Positions 9,216 through 16,940 of a stretch of 55,311 nucleotides of DNA are shown one piece after another. Below the pieces are notes generated by a model that did no database searches, was not told the origin of the DNA, and saw nothing but the letters and a program-made list of their open reading frames with translations. The position numbers and the translations under genes are program-made. The stretch spans positions 1 through 55,311 of the forward strand of contig CAYIHX010000025.1 of NCBI GenBank assembly GCA_964363305.1. The letters run 5' to 3'. Numbering within the stretch: position 1 is the first letter of the stretch; each line of letters opens with the position of its first letter. The stretch comes from CAYIHX01 sp964363305. Its GTDB lineage: Bacteria > Bdellovibrionota > UBA1018.

Positions 9216-9297
9216 TCGCGGAGCTTCCCTCAATTGCTTCATGAGGGCAAGATCATCCGGTTCCCTCAGGTGCGGGGCGGCTAGCCGGGAGACGACT

Positions 9298-10449
9298 CTA
9301 GCTAAATATCCATTCCCAAGGCTCGACTCTGATCCCTTCGTATTTCCAGGCATCGAGAACGGGGGCGAGCAGATAAGCTTCCGAGTCGGCATTTTTTTTC
9401 CGAAATGCCTTCAGGAGTTCTAGGTCCGGCTTTTTGACCGCCTCTCGGTCAAAAAGCTGAAAAACCCGTGTTTTTCCTCCGAGCTCTTCCTCCACGAGGT
9501 GGGCCAGGCGTTTTCCCGCTGACCGGTAGTAGTAAAATGTATGCCGCTTCCCGCCCGCATAGCCATTCTTCGCCATTCGCTCATTCATCAGCGTGATCTG
9601 CAGGCGTTTGATCAGAGGAGCTCCTAGATGCGTGGCTACGCCGGAATCCAGTGGAAGGTAGATCGGCTTTCCGGTGCCGGAAGGGTGAGGGTCCAGGCGG
9701 GTGAGTACAAAGAGCTCGCAAAGCGCTTTGAGATGGGTGTTCACCTTCTTGGGGTTGGCTCGTGTCGCTTTGGTTAGGGCGGCCGCGGTGGGCTCTTCGA
9801 GGGTGGCGGAGTGTCTGATCAGGCCGTAAGCGAGCTGGGTATCGAGTTTCAGCCGTTTGAACTGATGGATGTCCCGTTGACAGGTGAGATCGATCCAGTC
9901 CTGGAAAAAGTCGCTTCTCACGTGCAAGTCCCTGACAAACGCGATTCCGGGCATCCCGCCTGAGTCCAGGTACTTCAAGGTTTGAGCTCGGGTCGCTTCT
10001 TTTTTTCCGCGAGGCAGGCCCTGCGCCTCCCAGAAGGTCATCGGGTACAGGCGGATTTTCCCCATTCTGCCCGTCAGGGACTCCCGGATGTTCTGAAGCA
10101 GGGAGAACTCAGTGGAGCCCAGCAAAAGAAAAGAGCCGGGACGTCGGTTCGCATCGACGACTAGCTTGATGGCGTCGAAAAGCGCGGGGGACTTCTGGGC
10201 TTCGTCGATGATAGCGGGATGGGAACCTTGCAAAGAGGCTAAAAAAGTCTGAGGGCTTTCCTGGGCTAGCTCCTGTTTGGATTTGTTATCCAGGGTGACA
10301 TAGGACGACCGTGAGGTCTGCTTGGCAAGAATATCCCGCGCCAGGTAGCTCTTGCCGGTTTGGCGAGCACCCTGAACGGCGACGACTGGGGTGAATTGCA
10401 GTCTTTTGAGCAAAAGAGCCAGGGCGGTTCTGGGACGGTCGTGCGGCAT
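9298..10449 (-). CDS. AAA_14 / DUF4143 family ATPase
   Basis: 383 residues. The N-terminal P-loop domain has Walker A GARQTGKS (about 27-34), Walker B HPAIIDEAQK and a sensor-like LLLGSTEF. The C-terminal DUF4143 part includes DFFQDWIDLTCQRDIHQFKR, a helix-turn-helix-like stretch (PTAAALTKATRANPKKVNTH) and a nuclease-like sandwich end (FQLFDREAVKKPDLELLK). The cellular role of this widespread family is unsettled; it occurs sporadically and is often laterally acquired. A 23-bp perfect palindrome lies just upstream of the start. Transcribed alone or from the upstream gene. Confidence 0.82.
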   Translation of the reverse strand: MPHDRPRTALALLLKRLQFTPVVAVQGARQTGKSYLARDILAKQTSRSSYVTLDNKSKQELAQESPQTFLASLQGSHPAIIDEAQKSPALFDAIKLVVDANRRPGSFLLLGSTEFSLLQNIRESLTGRMGKIRLYPMTFWEAQGLPRGKKEATRAQTLKYLDSGGMPGIAFVRDLHVRSDFFQDWIDLTCQRDIHQFKRLKLDTQLAYGLIRHSATLEEPTAAALTKATRANPKKVNTHLKALCELFVLTRLDPHPSGTGKPIYLPLDSGVATHLGAPLIKRLQITLMNERMAKNGYAGGKRHTFYYYRSAGKRLAHLVEEELGGKTRVFQLFDREAVKKPDLELLKAFRKKNADSEAYLLAPVLDAWKYEGIRVEPWEWIFS

Positions 10450-10457
10450 GGGGTAAT

Positions 10458-10508
10458 TTTAACCCCCCCTGATTTTGGAAAGCAATTCCAAAATCAGGGG
10501 GGGTTAAA
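10458..10508. repeat. 23-bp perfect palindrome upstream of the DUF4143 gene
   Basis: The arms 10458-10480 and 10486-10508 (TTTAACCCCCCCTGATTTTGG and complement) are perfect, with a five-base loop AGCAA. It sits nine bases before the ATPase start and 41 bases after the upstream gene's stop, both leftward. It could end transcription of the upstream gene or control the ATPase. The flanks are A/T-rich, but no clean T-run follows. Confidence 0.9.
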
Positions 10509-10549
10509 TGGTGGAGAAAACGACCTCTCTGGTTGGCGCTGACCGGATT

Positions 10550-11731
10550 TTAGTGCCCGACGGCCACTCGTAGAATTTGAATGACGCGATTCAGCGAAAG
10601 CGCTTCGGGCGTGCATCCGTTCGCTGATCGGCTGGGGATGCGGGGCGCCTGATCGACGAGCGTCTGGAGCTGTGGGCTTTCGAGAAGCCCGCGGTAGTCG
10701 TTCCAATCGAGGCCCGACTCCTCGACCCAGGCGCGGAAGAGTTGACCTTCCTTGACTGGCGCGGCTCGATAGTACGCCGGAATGCGAATCGGAATTTTTC
10801 CGCCGCCGTTCTTGACCCAGGCCAGCCTGGCTTGGATCAGGCGGCATTGGAGGAGCCATTCTGCAAAACTTTTTTGTGGGGCGAAGCCTCGGAGCTCGAA
10901 GGTGTCCAGGTGGGCAAGGTTGATCTGCGAGTACTTTTGAAAGGTTCTGAATTTGTTTTGTTCGCCACGATTTGAAAAGTGGAGTGGGTCGTCGGTTTCG
11001 TAGGATCCGTAGGTTCCTACATTGATCAGCTTTCGGGCTTCCCCGACGGTGATGGCCGGTCCGCCTCGCGCGGCTAGCGCGATTCTTTGATCCAATTTTT
11101 TGATCGCGCGACGAAAGCGAGATTCGATCTCGGGAATTCCGGCAATGGGTCGAGCATTGTTGTAGTCGCCAGCGAAAATCCCTGAAAAGACTTCCGGATG
11201 GTTCGCCCAGTCGACCACCGCGTTTCTGAAGTGGACGACGTCTCCGTCGAAGGCGGATTCAAATCCTCCGTGCATGTGGCCACCGGCCAGGACCGGGTCG
11301 ACGATCAGACCATGCTGCGCCATCGTGCCCCAGATCATTTCCTGCAGGAGGGGCTCGGCAGCCGTCGCCTGTTCGAGCGTGAGGGGGCTGACATTCACCT
11401 CGATTGCGGGTCCGTCGATTCCCACCGTGATATCGATGCCTCGGGCTGGGAAGGAAATGACGTATTTTTGCCGATATGGACGGCTATCGACGCTACAGTC
11501 TCCCCGACTGCCGCATAGTCGCTCAAAGTAGGCGAGGGCTCTGGTGTGCGCCTGCATCACCTGCCTGTAAGCCTCACTCTCTGGATCGCGCCCGCCGCGA
11601 CTGTCGAGGGTCATTGCATCAGATGGAATAAAGGTGAACTCGGGTCCAAAGGTCGGTGGCCAGGCGTAGGCGTCCATCCAGCACATCAAGGTGCTGGCCG
11701 TCAAGCAAACGACAATATGCCTGAGCTTCAC
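10550..11731 (-). CDS. secreted amidoligase-like protein
   Basis: 393 residues with a Sec signal peptide (MKLRHIVVCLTASTLMCWMD, cleavage near AYA). I see the motif pattern of glutamine-synthetase-like amidoligases (PF12224/COG2170 type). FGPEFTF matches the first GxExE strand, IEVNVSPLTL the second glutamate strand, and GGHMHGGF the GxHxH metal or nucleotide motif. These enzymes form amide bonds between carboxylates and amines using ATP. An exported one is odd because the periplasm lacks ATP, so the function may differ. The C-terminal 180 residues are not recognised. The gene at 42647 shares the FGxExxF opening. The family call is by motif only. Confidence 0.5.
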   Translation of the reverse strand: MKLRHIVVCLTASTLMCWMDAYAWPPTFGPEFTFIPSDAMTLDSRGGRDPESEAYRQVMQAHTRALAYFERLCGSRGDCSVDSRPYRQKYVISFPARGIDITVGIDGPAIEVNVSPLTLEQATAAEPLLQEMIWGTMAQHGLIVDPVLAGGHMHGGFESAFDGDVVHFRNAVVDWANHPEVFSGIFAGDYNNARPIAGIPEIESRFRRAIKKLDQRIALAARGGPAITVGEARKLINVGTYGSYETDDPLHFSNRGEQNKFRTFQKYSQINLAHLDTFELRGFAPQKSFAEWLLQCRLIQARLAWVKNGGGKIPIRIPAYYRAAPVKEGQLFRAWVEESGLDWNDYRGLLESPQLQTLVDQAPRIPSRSANGCTPEALSLNRVIQILRVAVGH

Positions 11732-12039
11732 GCTGTACAGTCCCCCTCTCTTCCTTTGTTCGGCGGATAGGACGGGAAACCTGAATTGCTGCAGGGCTGT
11801 GAGGAGACAGGCATTTTGAACTGCCCTCGGGCGTTCGTCGCCGATTCACGGCTCCGAACGTCGCAAGATGCGACTTTCACTGGCGTAAAGATGCTTCACG
11901 GGCGCGAAAGTGCTCAATTGCGACTTTAGGAGTCGTGAATCCGCCGAGAGTTCGGCGTGATGAAGTGGGTCTTCGTCCGTGTGTCTCCAGGGTCAAGCAC
12001 CTTGTCTTTGGGAGTGGTGTATTATAATAATCGACTACT
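11732..12039. other. 308-bp intergenic region
   Basis: The region lies between two divergent genes. I see no convincing gene; the leftward open frame across 11877-12209 is antisense to the cytochrome gene. It holds the putative cytochrome operon promoter described separately and short unremarkable direct similarities (TGCGACTTTCACT and TTGCGACTTTAGG). Confidence 0.6.
12002..12028 (+). promoter_or_regulatory. putative promoter of the cytochrome operon
   Basis: TATAAT at 12023-12028 is a consensus -10 box. TTGTCT at 12002-12007 is a weak -35 with a 15-base spacer. Transcription would begin near 12035, about five bases before the TTG start at 12040, which would give an almost leaderless message. 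Confidence 0.4.
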
Positions 12040-13158
12040 TTGAGACCCATTCCGGCCGTTTTCATCTTGAGCGCATTTTTCGCGATGCAAGCCACTGCAT
12101 CCGGTGCCCTTCCCGGTTGTCTGACGTCTAAGTGCCACGACGATCTCGTCAAGGGTTTCTCCGCGCATAGCCCTCTGCGGGCCAACCGGGGCTGTTTCGT
12201 TTGCCACAAAGAAGGAGGGACGCCTTCTCAGTCCCTTCCGCGGGGGCATGCGTCCTACTTGCGGGGCACGGCGGTCAGCATCCGCGCGACTTGCTTGACC
12301 TGTCACGACGCGGTGAATGACCTCATGATCAGCAAAGACCACGTTCATGCCCCGCTCGCCAAGGAGGGCTGCCTCGAGTGTCATGATCCCCATCACTCTT
12401 CTTATCCCAAGCTGCTGAAGGCCGAGGCGAATGTCTCCTGTGTCGGTTGCCATAAAGAGCAAGGAAATGAGCTACTGAAACCGAGCGCTGACGACGTGCC
12501 CACGCTGAGTGCCAGTCATGCGGTCGCGCTAGGAAAAGACTCGTGTATTCAGTGCCACGCTCCCCATGGCTCGACCCATGCGAAATTTCTGAAGGCCGAG
12601 CCCGATCGCTTCTGTCTTTCGTGTCATGACGAGGCCGTCACCGCCAAGAACGGGAAAATCCTCGCGTCGATGAAGAGGTGGAATGAGAAGGGGATGCACC
12701 ATCACGGAAGCGACCTGCGCGAGGGCTCCAAGCCCGTGCATTGCATCAGCTGTCACCAGGTCCACGATCGCAGTCGCCGCGCGATCCTTGCCGGAAACTA
12801 CACCGAGAAAGATCGTGCGCGCTATGATCCGGATCAGGCTGGCCTTTGTTTTCGGTGCCACCGCTCCGAGCTGGCGACCTTAGCGATTTCATCTGATATC
12901 ACTCGCTTTCGAAACGGCGAGCGAAATCTCCATCAGACGCATGTGCAAAGCCTGGGTCGTGGCCGCACCTGTCGCGTTTGTCATAATCCGCACGCGGCGG
13001 CGAACTCCGCGCTCATTCATGAGTCGATGAGCTTTGTCGGCCTTCAGCTGCCGTTCCGCTTTGAAAAAACCGCTCAAGGCGGGACCTGCGCGACCGCGTG
13101 CCACGGGGTCATGCGATACGATCGCGCTCAGGAGGCGGCTAATGCAAAGAGCCGTTAA
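12040..13158 (+). CDS. multihaem cytochrome c, doubled-CXXCH type (9 CXXCH plus CX4CH and CX3CH)
   Basis: 372 residues with a Sec signal peptide (FILSAFFAMQATASG). Nine CXXCH haem sites are present (CFVCH, CLTCH, CLECH, CVGCH, CIQCH, CLSCH, CISCH, CFRCH, CRVCH). CLTSKCH near residue 27 is a CX4CH site and CATACH near the C-terminus a CX3CH site, so up to 11 haems are possible. Pairs such as CLECHDPHHSSYPKLL and CIQCHAPHGSTHAKFL are the doubled-CXXCH pattern of cytochromes that act as periplasmic electron wires. TTG 12040 is the only start that keeps the signal peptide; no good ribosome site precedes it. First gene of a six-gene operon; the barrel gene starts inside its end. Confidence 0.88.
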   Translation: MRPIPAVFILSAFFAMQATASGALPGCLTSKCHDDLVKGFSAHSPLRANRGCFVCHKEGGTPSQSLPRGHASYLRGTAVSIRATCLTCHDAVNDLMISKDHVHAPLAKEGCLECHDPHHSSYPKLLKAEANVSCVGCHKEQGNELLKPSADDVPTLSASHAVALGKDSCIQCHAPHGSTHAKFLKAEPDRFCLSCHDEAVTAKNGKILASMKRWNEKGMHHHGSDLREGSKPVHCISCHQVHDRSRRAILAGNYTEKDRARYDPDQAGLCFRCHRSELATLAISSDITRFRNGERNLHQTHVQSLGRGRTCRVCHNPHAAANSALIHESMSFVGLQLPFRFEKTAQGGTCATACHGVMRYDRAQEAANAKSR

Positions 13159-14380
13159 TTTCATGCCCTGGCTTCTCCTGGCTTTTTCGTCGGTCACGCA
13201 TGCGGGCTTGTTTCGTCTCGAATCCGAAACCCTATCTTCGGCGCGCAACGACGCCGACGGCGTCTTGGAAGCGCCGTTCTATGAATTTCTGTCCGCCAAT
13301 TACGCGTCGTTGAATCGTGACCTCATCGTCGACATGAGTCTCAGCGTGTTTGCGGACCCGATTCATCGACGTAACGACTTCGTCTTCCATCTGCTGAATC
13401 TTTCCTACAAAGTCGTGCCGTCGTTCATGTCGCTGAATCTGGGAAGAAATTTCGATGCGGATCGCGCCATTCGGCCCAAGACGCTGGATACGGTCGGGGT
13501 GGATATCGAGCTTTTCGACAAGGCGGTGAGCTTCGGCTCGTTTTTCGGCCAGGAGCGGAGGCTCGAATACAAACAGTGGCAGCCGACGGCCATCGTGTTC
13601 GGAGGTCATCTCAGCTACATCAGTCCGGGGCGTCTGCCGGTCCTGGTGCGAACGAAACTGCAAAAACGGACTTTCAAGTTCGGAGACGCCCGATCGGAAA
13701 CCTTGTTCGAGGGTTCCGCCAGCAAGTCCTTCGCCGGCGCCTGGAGCCCCGAGTTGCTGTTGGATTCCGAGGTCAATGTCGTCAGCAAGAACCTGAATCG
13801 TCTCAGCGGGGGGTTTAATCTTTATCCTGATTACCGGTTGGCGGTGCGGCTGCGGGCGGAGAGCTACCTGGTTCGCGAGGAAGATGCCCTCGAGAAGCCG
13901 ATTTTTTCGATCTTCTCGCAGGGGCGTTTGTATGAGGCCGCGTTGCAGGCGGAGTACCAGCTGCGTTCGGATTTGATCGGTAGCGTGGCGGCTGCCTACA
14001 CCAACTATGTTTACCAACAGCCATTGCGCACGGACGGCGCTCGCCTTGAATTGGATTTGCGTTACCGGCATCGCCTTGGAAGTTTAGGTAATTCGATTTA
14101 TGTTCTGCGGAGCTACGGAGGAGAGGTGTACGGAGATCGCCTGACGCTGGCTCAGCACCTGACGGATCGGCTCACTTTGACGGAAGGTCTGGACATCGCG
14201 TATTACCGAAAAATCACCTCGTCTCAACGGCCGGCCCTGAATTCCGAGCTGGAGCTCAGTTTTTTGGCGACCAACCGCCTGACGTGTACGTTGGGCGGAG
14301 AGTTCAACAGCAATAACCAGCTTCGTTATGACGCGCGAGTGTTTTTTCAGTTGATCTACCGGTTGTGGGCCGAGACATGA
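13142..14380 (+). CDS. outer-membrane beta-barrel, candidate cytochrome-conduit porin
   Basis: 412 residues from ATG 13142, preceded by GGAGG (13131-13135) and overlapping the cytochrome gene end by 17 bases. A signal peptide ends near THAG. The remainder alternates short amphipathic strands with turns (for example DVDIELFDKAV-like and YPDYRLAVRLRAESYLV stretches), as in a 16- to 20-strand barrel. No CXXCH or cysteine motif of the MtrB N-terminus is seen. A barrel translationally coupled between two multihaem cytochromes is the arrangement of porin-cytochrome conduits (MtrCAB or OmbB/OmaB/OmcB types), so it may hold a cytochrome wire through the outer membrane. Sequence family not recognised; the role is inferred from context. 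Confidence 0.65.
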   Translation: MQRAVNFMPWLLLAFSSVTHAGLFRLESETLSSARNDADGVLEAPFYEFLSANYASLNRDLIVDMSLSVFADPIHRRNDFVFHLLNLSYKVVPSFMSLNLGRNFDADRAIRPKTLDTVGVDIELFDKAVSFGSFFGQERRLEYKQWQPTAIVFGGHLSYISPGRLPVLVRTKLQKRTFKFGDARSETLFEGSASKSFAGAWSPELLLDSEVNVVSKNLNRLSGGFNLYPDYRLAVRLRAESYLVREEDALEKPIFSIFSQGRLYEAALQAEYQLRSDLIGSVAAAYTNYVYQQPLRTDGARLELDLRYRHRLGSLGNSIYVLRSYGGEVYGDRLTLAQHLTDRLTLTEGLDIAYYRKITSSQRPALNSELELSFLATNRLTCTLGGEFNSNNQLRYDARVFFQLIYRLWAET

Positions 14381-14997
14381 GTAACAACACGAAAAATTAT
14401 ATAATGATCGCGCTTTCGTTCCCGTGTTGGGTCGGGATGTTTCTCGTCCAGGAGGTCCGGGGGGGGGGTTCACCCATCGTGGCCGAGCGGTTTGACCATG
14501 AGATGCACGTTGAGAAGGTTTTTAAGCCTCTGAAGGTTTCGTGTTCACAATGTCATCATTTCCATCTGGCGGCGGATTCGAAGACGATCGTGCCTGATGA
14601 GGGCTTGGCCAAATCAACGTTTCGCGCGCCGTTCAAGCAGATGTGTCACGAATGCCATCGCAGCGAGGAACCTCGCTATCACGCAGCGGTAAAAACTTGC
14701 TATACTTGCCATTCGAGCGAGGCCGAGCTCAGTGCGGTGAAACCGCAGAATCATAAGAGCGTCGCATGGAAGACTTCGCATGCTTTGGAGGCGAGAGTGT
14801 CAGGAGGTGAGTGCCTGAACTGTCACATGACCTCCCAATGCGTGAAGTGCCACACGCAGCGTAATGATATCCGCATGCGAAACCATACACGTAATTTTCG
14901 TTACACGCATTCGGTGCAGGCGCGGATGCAACCCCAACGCTGTGATGCCTGTCATACGAAAACATTTTGCATCGATTGCCATGTGGGCCGAAAATGA
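14377..14997 (+). CDS. heptahaem periplasmic cytochrome c (c3/c7-like)
   Basis: 206 residues from ATG 14377, which overlaps the barrel stop as ATGA. An N-terminal hydrophobic segment (YIMIALSFPCWVGMFLV) is a signal peptide or anchor. Seven CXXCH sites follow: CSQCH, CHECH, CYTCH, CLNCH, CVKCH, CDACH and CIDCH, with extra histidines such as FDHEMHV and HHFH for axial ligation. The ending FRYTHSVQARMQP then CDACH...FCIDCH is common in c3/c7-type cytochromes encoded beside quinone oxidoreductase modules. Likely a periplasmic shuttle or the inner half of the barrel conduit. Confidence 0.87.
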   Translation: MSNNTKNYIMIALSFPCWVGMFLVQEVRGGGSPIVAERFDHEMHVEKVFKPLKVSCSQCHHFHLAADSKTIVPDEGLAKSTFRAPFKQMCHECHRSEEPRYHAAVKTCYTCHSSEAELSAVKPQNHKSVAWKTSHALEARVSGGECLNCHMTSQCVKCHTQRNDIRMRNHTRNFRYTHSVQARMQPQRCDACHTKTFCIDCHVGRK

Positions 14998-15299
14998 GAA
15001 GATATTTAAGTGGGATTCTCCTGTTTGTTTTCTTGAGTGGGCTGAGTACCGGATGTGGACCGGATACCCGCGATACCGAGAGGTATCAAACTCGGTCTGG
15101 GGCGCCGGCGATCCTGACGAACCCCGAGCAGCATAGGGGCGGCTTTGGTCGCAACGAATGTCTGGTTTGCCATAATTCGGCCCTGAATCTTCATCGCAAT
15201 CCCGACCTGCCGATCGATGTCGACCAGTTGAACACCGCAATTCGCGATAACGGCGAGGCGGCATACTGCCTCACTTGCCACGGCACGAACGGAACCTAA
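14994..15299 (+). CDS. dihaem cytochrome c lipoprotein
   Basis: 101 residues from ATG 14994, again overlapping the previous stop as ATGA. The signal peptide ends in lipobox LSTGC, so Cys is lipidated and the protein is membrane-anchored. Two haem sites, CLVCH and CLTCH, lie about 55 residues apart. Such a small lipoprotein could be the entry or exit point of the conduit on the outer membrane. The coupling by four-base overlaps indicates equimolar production with the barrel and heptahaem protein. The exact family is not recognised. Confidence 0.8.
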   Translation: MRRYLSGILLFVFLSGLSTGCGPDTRDTERYQTRSGAPAILTNPEQHRGGFGRNECLVCHNSALNLHRNPDLPIDVDQLNTAIRDNGEAAYCLTCHGTNGT

Positions 15300-15302
15300 C
15301 TC

Positions 15303-16940
15303 ATGCGTCTGAAAATAAAAGAGATCCAGAAAAACCGATGGTTCAAGTTCTTTGCGTCGGTTCGGTTCGCTATTCCGGTGCTGTTCACTTTTGCCGCTGC
15401 AATGACCGTGGGTACGGTTCTGGAGAGTTTGCATGGCGCCAGTTACGCCAGTCGTGTGGTCTATCACTCCTGGTGGTTCCACCTGATTCAGTATTGCATC
15501 GCTCAGAGCGTGTTGCTTGCGATGGTCGCTCGTTTTCCTTACCAAAAAAGACTGACGGGTTTTTACATCGTTCATATTTCGCTTCTTACGGTTCTGAGCG
15601 GGTCGGTGATCACCTATTTCTGGGGGGTCGATGGCACGATTGAGTTGCAGGAAGGCGCCTCCAGCGACCAGGTGCGCTTGAGCGACGATCTGGCCTACTT
15701 CATCGACGGAAAGGTGAAGCGAACCTATCCGTTGCCCAAGGTGGTGTCCGAGACCACCCTGGATGAAACCCTCACGTTGGCGGGCGCGGTCCAGGTTCAC
15801 CTGCTCAGGTACCTTCCCTATGCGAAGGAATCCTCGGTCTGGGTGCCGGCGGCGGGGATCTGGTCGAGCAGTTGGATGTTGAAAAACAGTCGTTTCGGGC
15901 AGCAGGTGGACCTGGTTGATGCTCCGGGCGCGGCTTCGTCGATGGATCTAGGGAAGCTTCACCTGGAGGTTGTTTCTTCGGAGTTGTATGCCGCGCTCGA
16001 GGGCGCCACTGCGACGGTTGGGCTCGTCCTGATGGACGCGGGTACGGGTAAGTCCTACGTACTGCCTGCTTCGCTGGAGAAGCATCGGCTGCCTGGGACA
16101 CCTTATCGAATCTCCAAGGTTTTCAATCCGAAGATTCAAATGGAGTTTTTCAGCCTAGAGACGCCGACGGGGGCCCTGCGCTTTTTTCCGCGTTTTTCAA
16201 CGAAGCCGGTGACCAGCCATCTCGATGTTCAGCAGGATTCCCCGTTCACCCTGTTCGATCTCAGTCGGTTTTCGGTGGGAAACAACGTGCTCGTCTCTCG
16301 GGCTAAAGACGGGCCGATCCGAATCGCCATTGGCGCAAAGGGGCGATGGGCGTTCAAGACCTACCAGGGTGAGCCAATCGCATTACCGTGGATGGGATTT
16401 ACTTTTAGCCTTGAGGAGGATCATCCGAACTCACGTCCGCAGCCCAGTTATGTCCAGGCCGTGGCGAACAAGGACGAAGAGAAAAACATGAAGGCGCTTC
16501 TGGTCGAGGTGGAGCGCGGGACGCAGAGTGAGGAGTTGTGGTTGACGAATCGGGGATCAACGCGCTCGACGCTTGGGTTTGAAGAGGCTTTCATCGGCGT
16601 CCAGCAAGTACACCTTCCTTTTCAGATGTCGTTAGAACGTTTCAAGATGGACGTTGTTCCCGGTACAGCGGACCGACCCGCGAGTTACGAGTCATTTGTC
16701 AAAGTAGCGGGTCGCGGCCCCGGGGAGGAGACGGTTCATATCCACATGAACAATCCCTACAAGGCCGATGGGTATACGTTCTATCAAGCGTCGTACTTGC
16801 AGGGTGAGGATGGTCGCTATCATTCGATCTTGTCAGTCAATCGAGATAGCGGGCGTCCGGTGAAATACGTCGGTGCCCTGACGCTCGTTTTGGGTTTAGT
16901 TCTCTACTTCCTGACCATCTACGGGGTAATCAAATGGTAA
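15303..16940 (+). CDS. resB: cytochrome c biogenesis protein ResB
   Basis: 545 residues starting three bases after the dihaem gene. ResB/Ccs1 forms, with CcsA, the System II synthase that exports haem and joins it to CXXCH cysteines. Three N-terminal membrane helices are visible (FAIPVLFTFAAAMTVGTVLE, LIQYCIAQSVLLAMVARF, FYIVHISLLTVLSGSVITYF), then a large periplasmic domain of about 400 residues and a final helix (YVGALTLVLGLVLYFLTIYG). The sequence NPYKADGYTFYQASY is the usual ResB end motif. Its presence inside the cytochrome operon implies dedicated haem maturation for this set. Confidence 0.9.
   Translation: MRLKIKEIQKNRWFKFFASVRFAIPVLFTFAAAMTVGTVLESLHGASYASRVVYHSWWFHLIQYCIAQSVLLAMVARFPYQKRLTGFYIVHISLLTVLSGSVITYFWGVDGTIELQEGASSDQVRLSDDLAYFIDGKVKRTYPLPKVVSETTLDETLTLAGAVQVHLLRYLPYAKESSVWVPAAGIWSSSWMLKNSRFGQQVDLVDAPGAASSMDLGKLHLEVVSSELYAALEGATATVGLVLMDAGTGKSYVLPASLEKHRLPGTPYRISKVFNPKIQMEFFSLETPTGALRFFPRFSTKPVTSHLDVQQDSPFTLFDLSRFSVGNNVLVSRAKDGPIRIAIGAKGRWAFKTYQGEPIALPWMGFTFSLEEDHPNSRPQPSYVQAVANKDEEKNMKALLVEVERGTQSEELWLTNRGSTRSTLGFEEAFIGVQQVHLPFQMSLERFKMDVVPGTADRPASYESFVKVAGRGPGEETVHIHMNNPYKADGYTFYQASYLQGEDGRYHSILSVNRDSGRPVKYVGALTLVLGLVLYFLTIYGVIKW

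Noticed and set aside
11877..12462. Leftward genes antisense to the first cytochrome
   Set aside because: They cover clear haem-binding motifs on the other strand and lack recognisable features.
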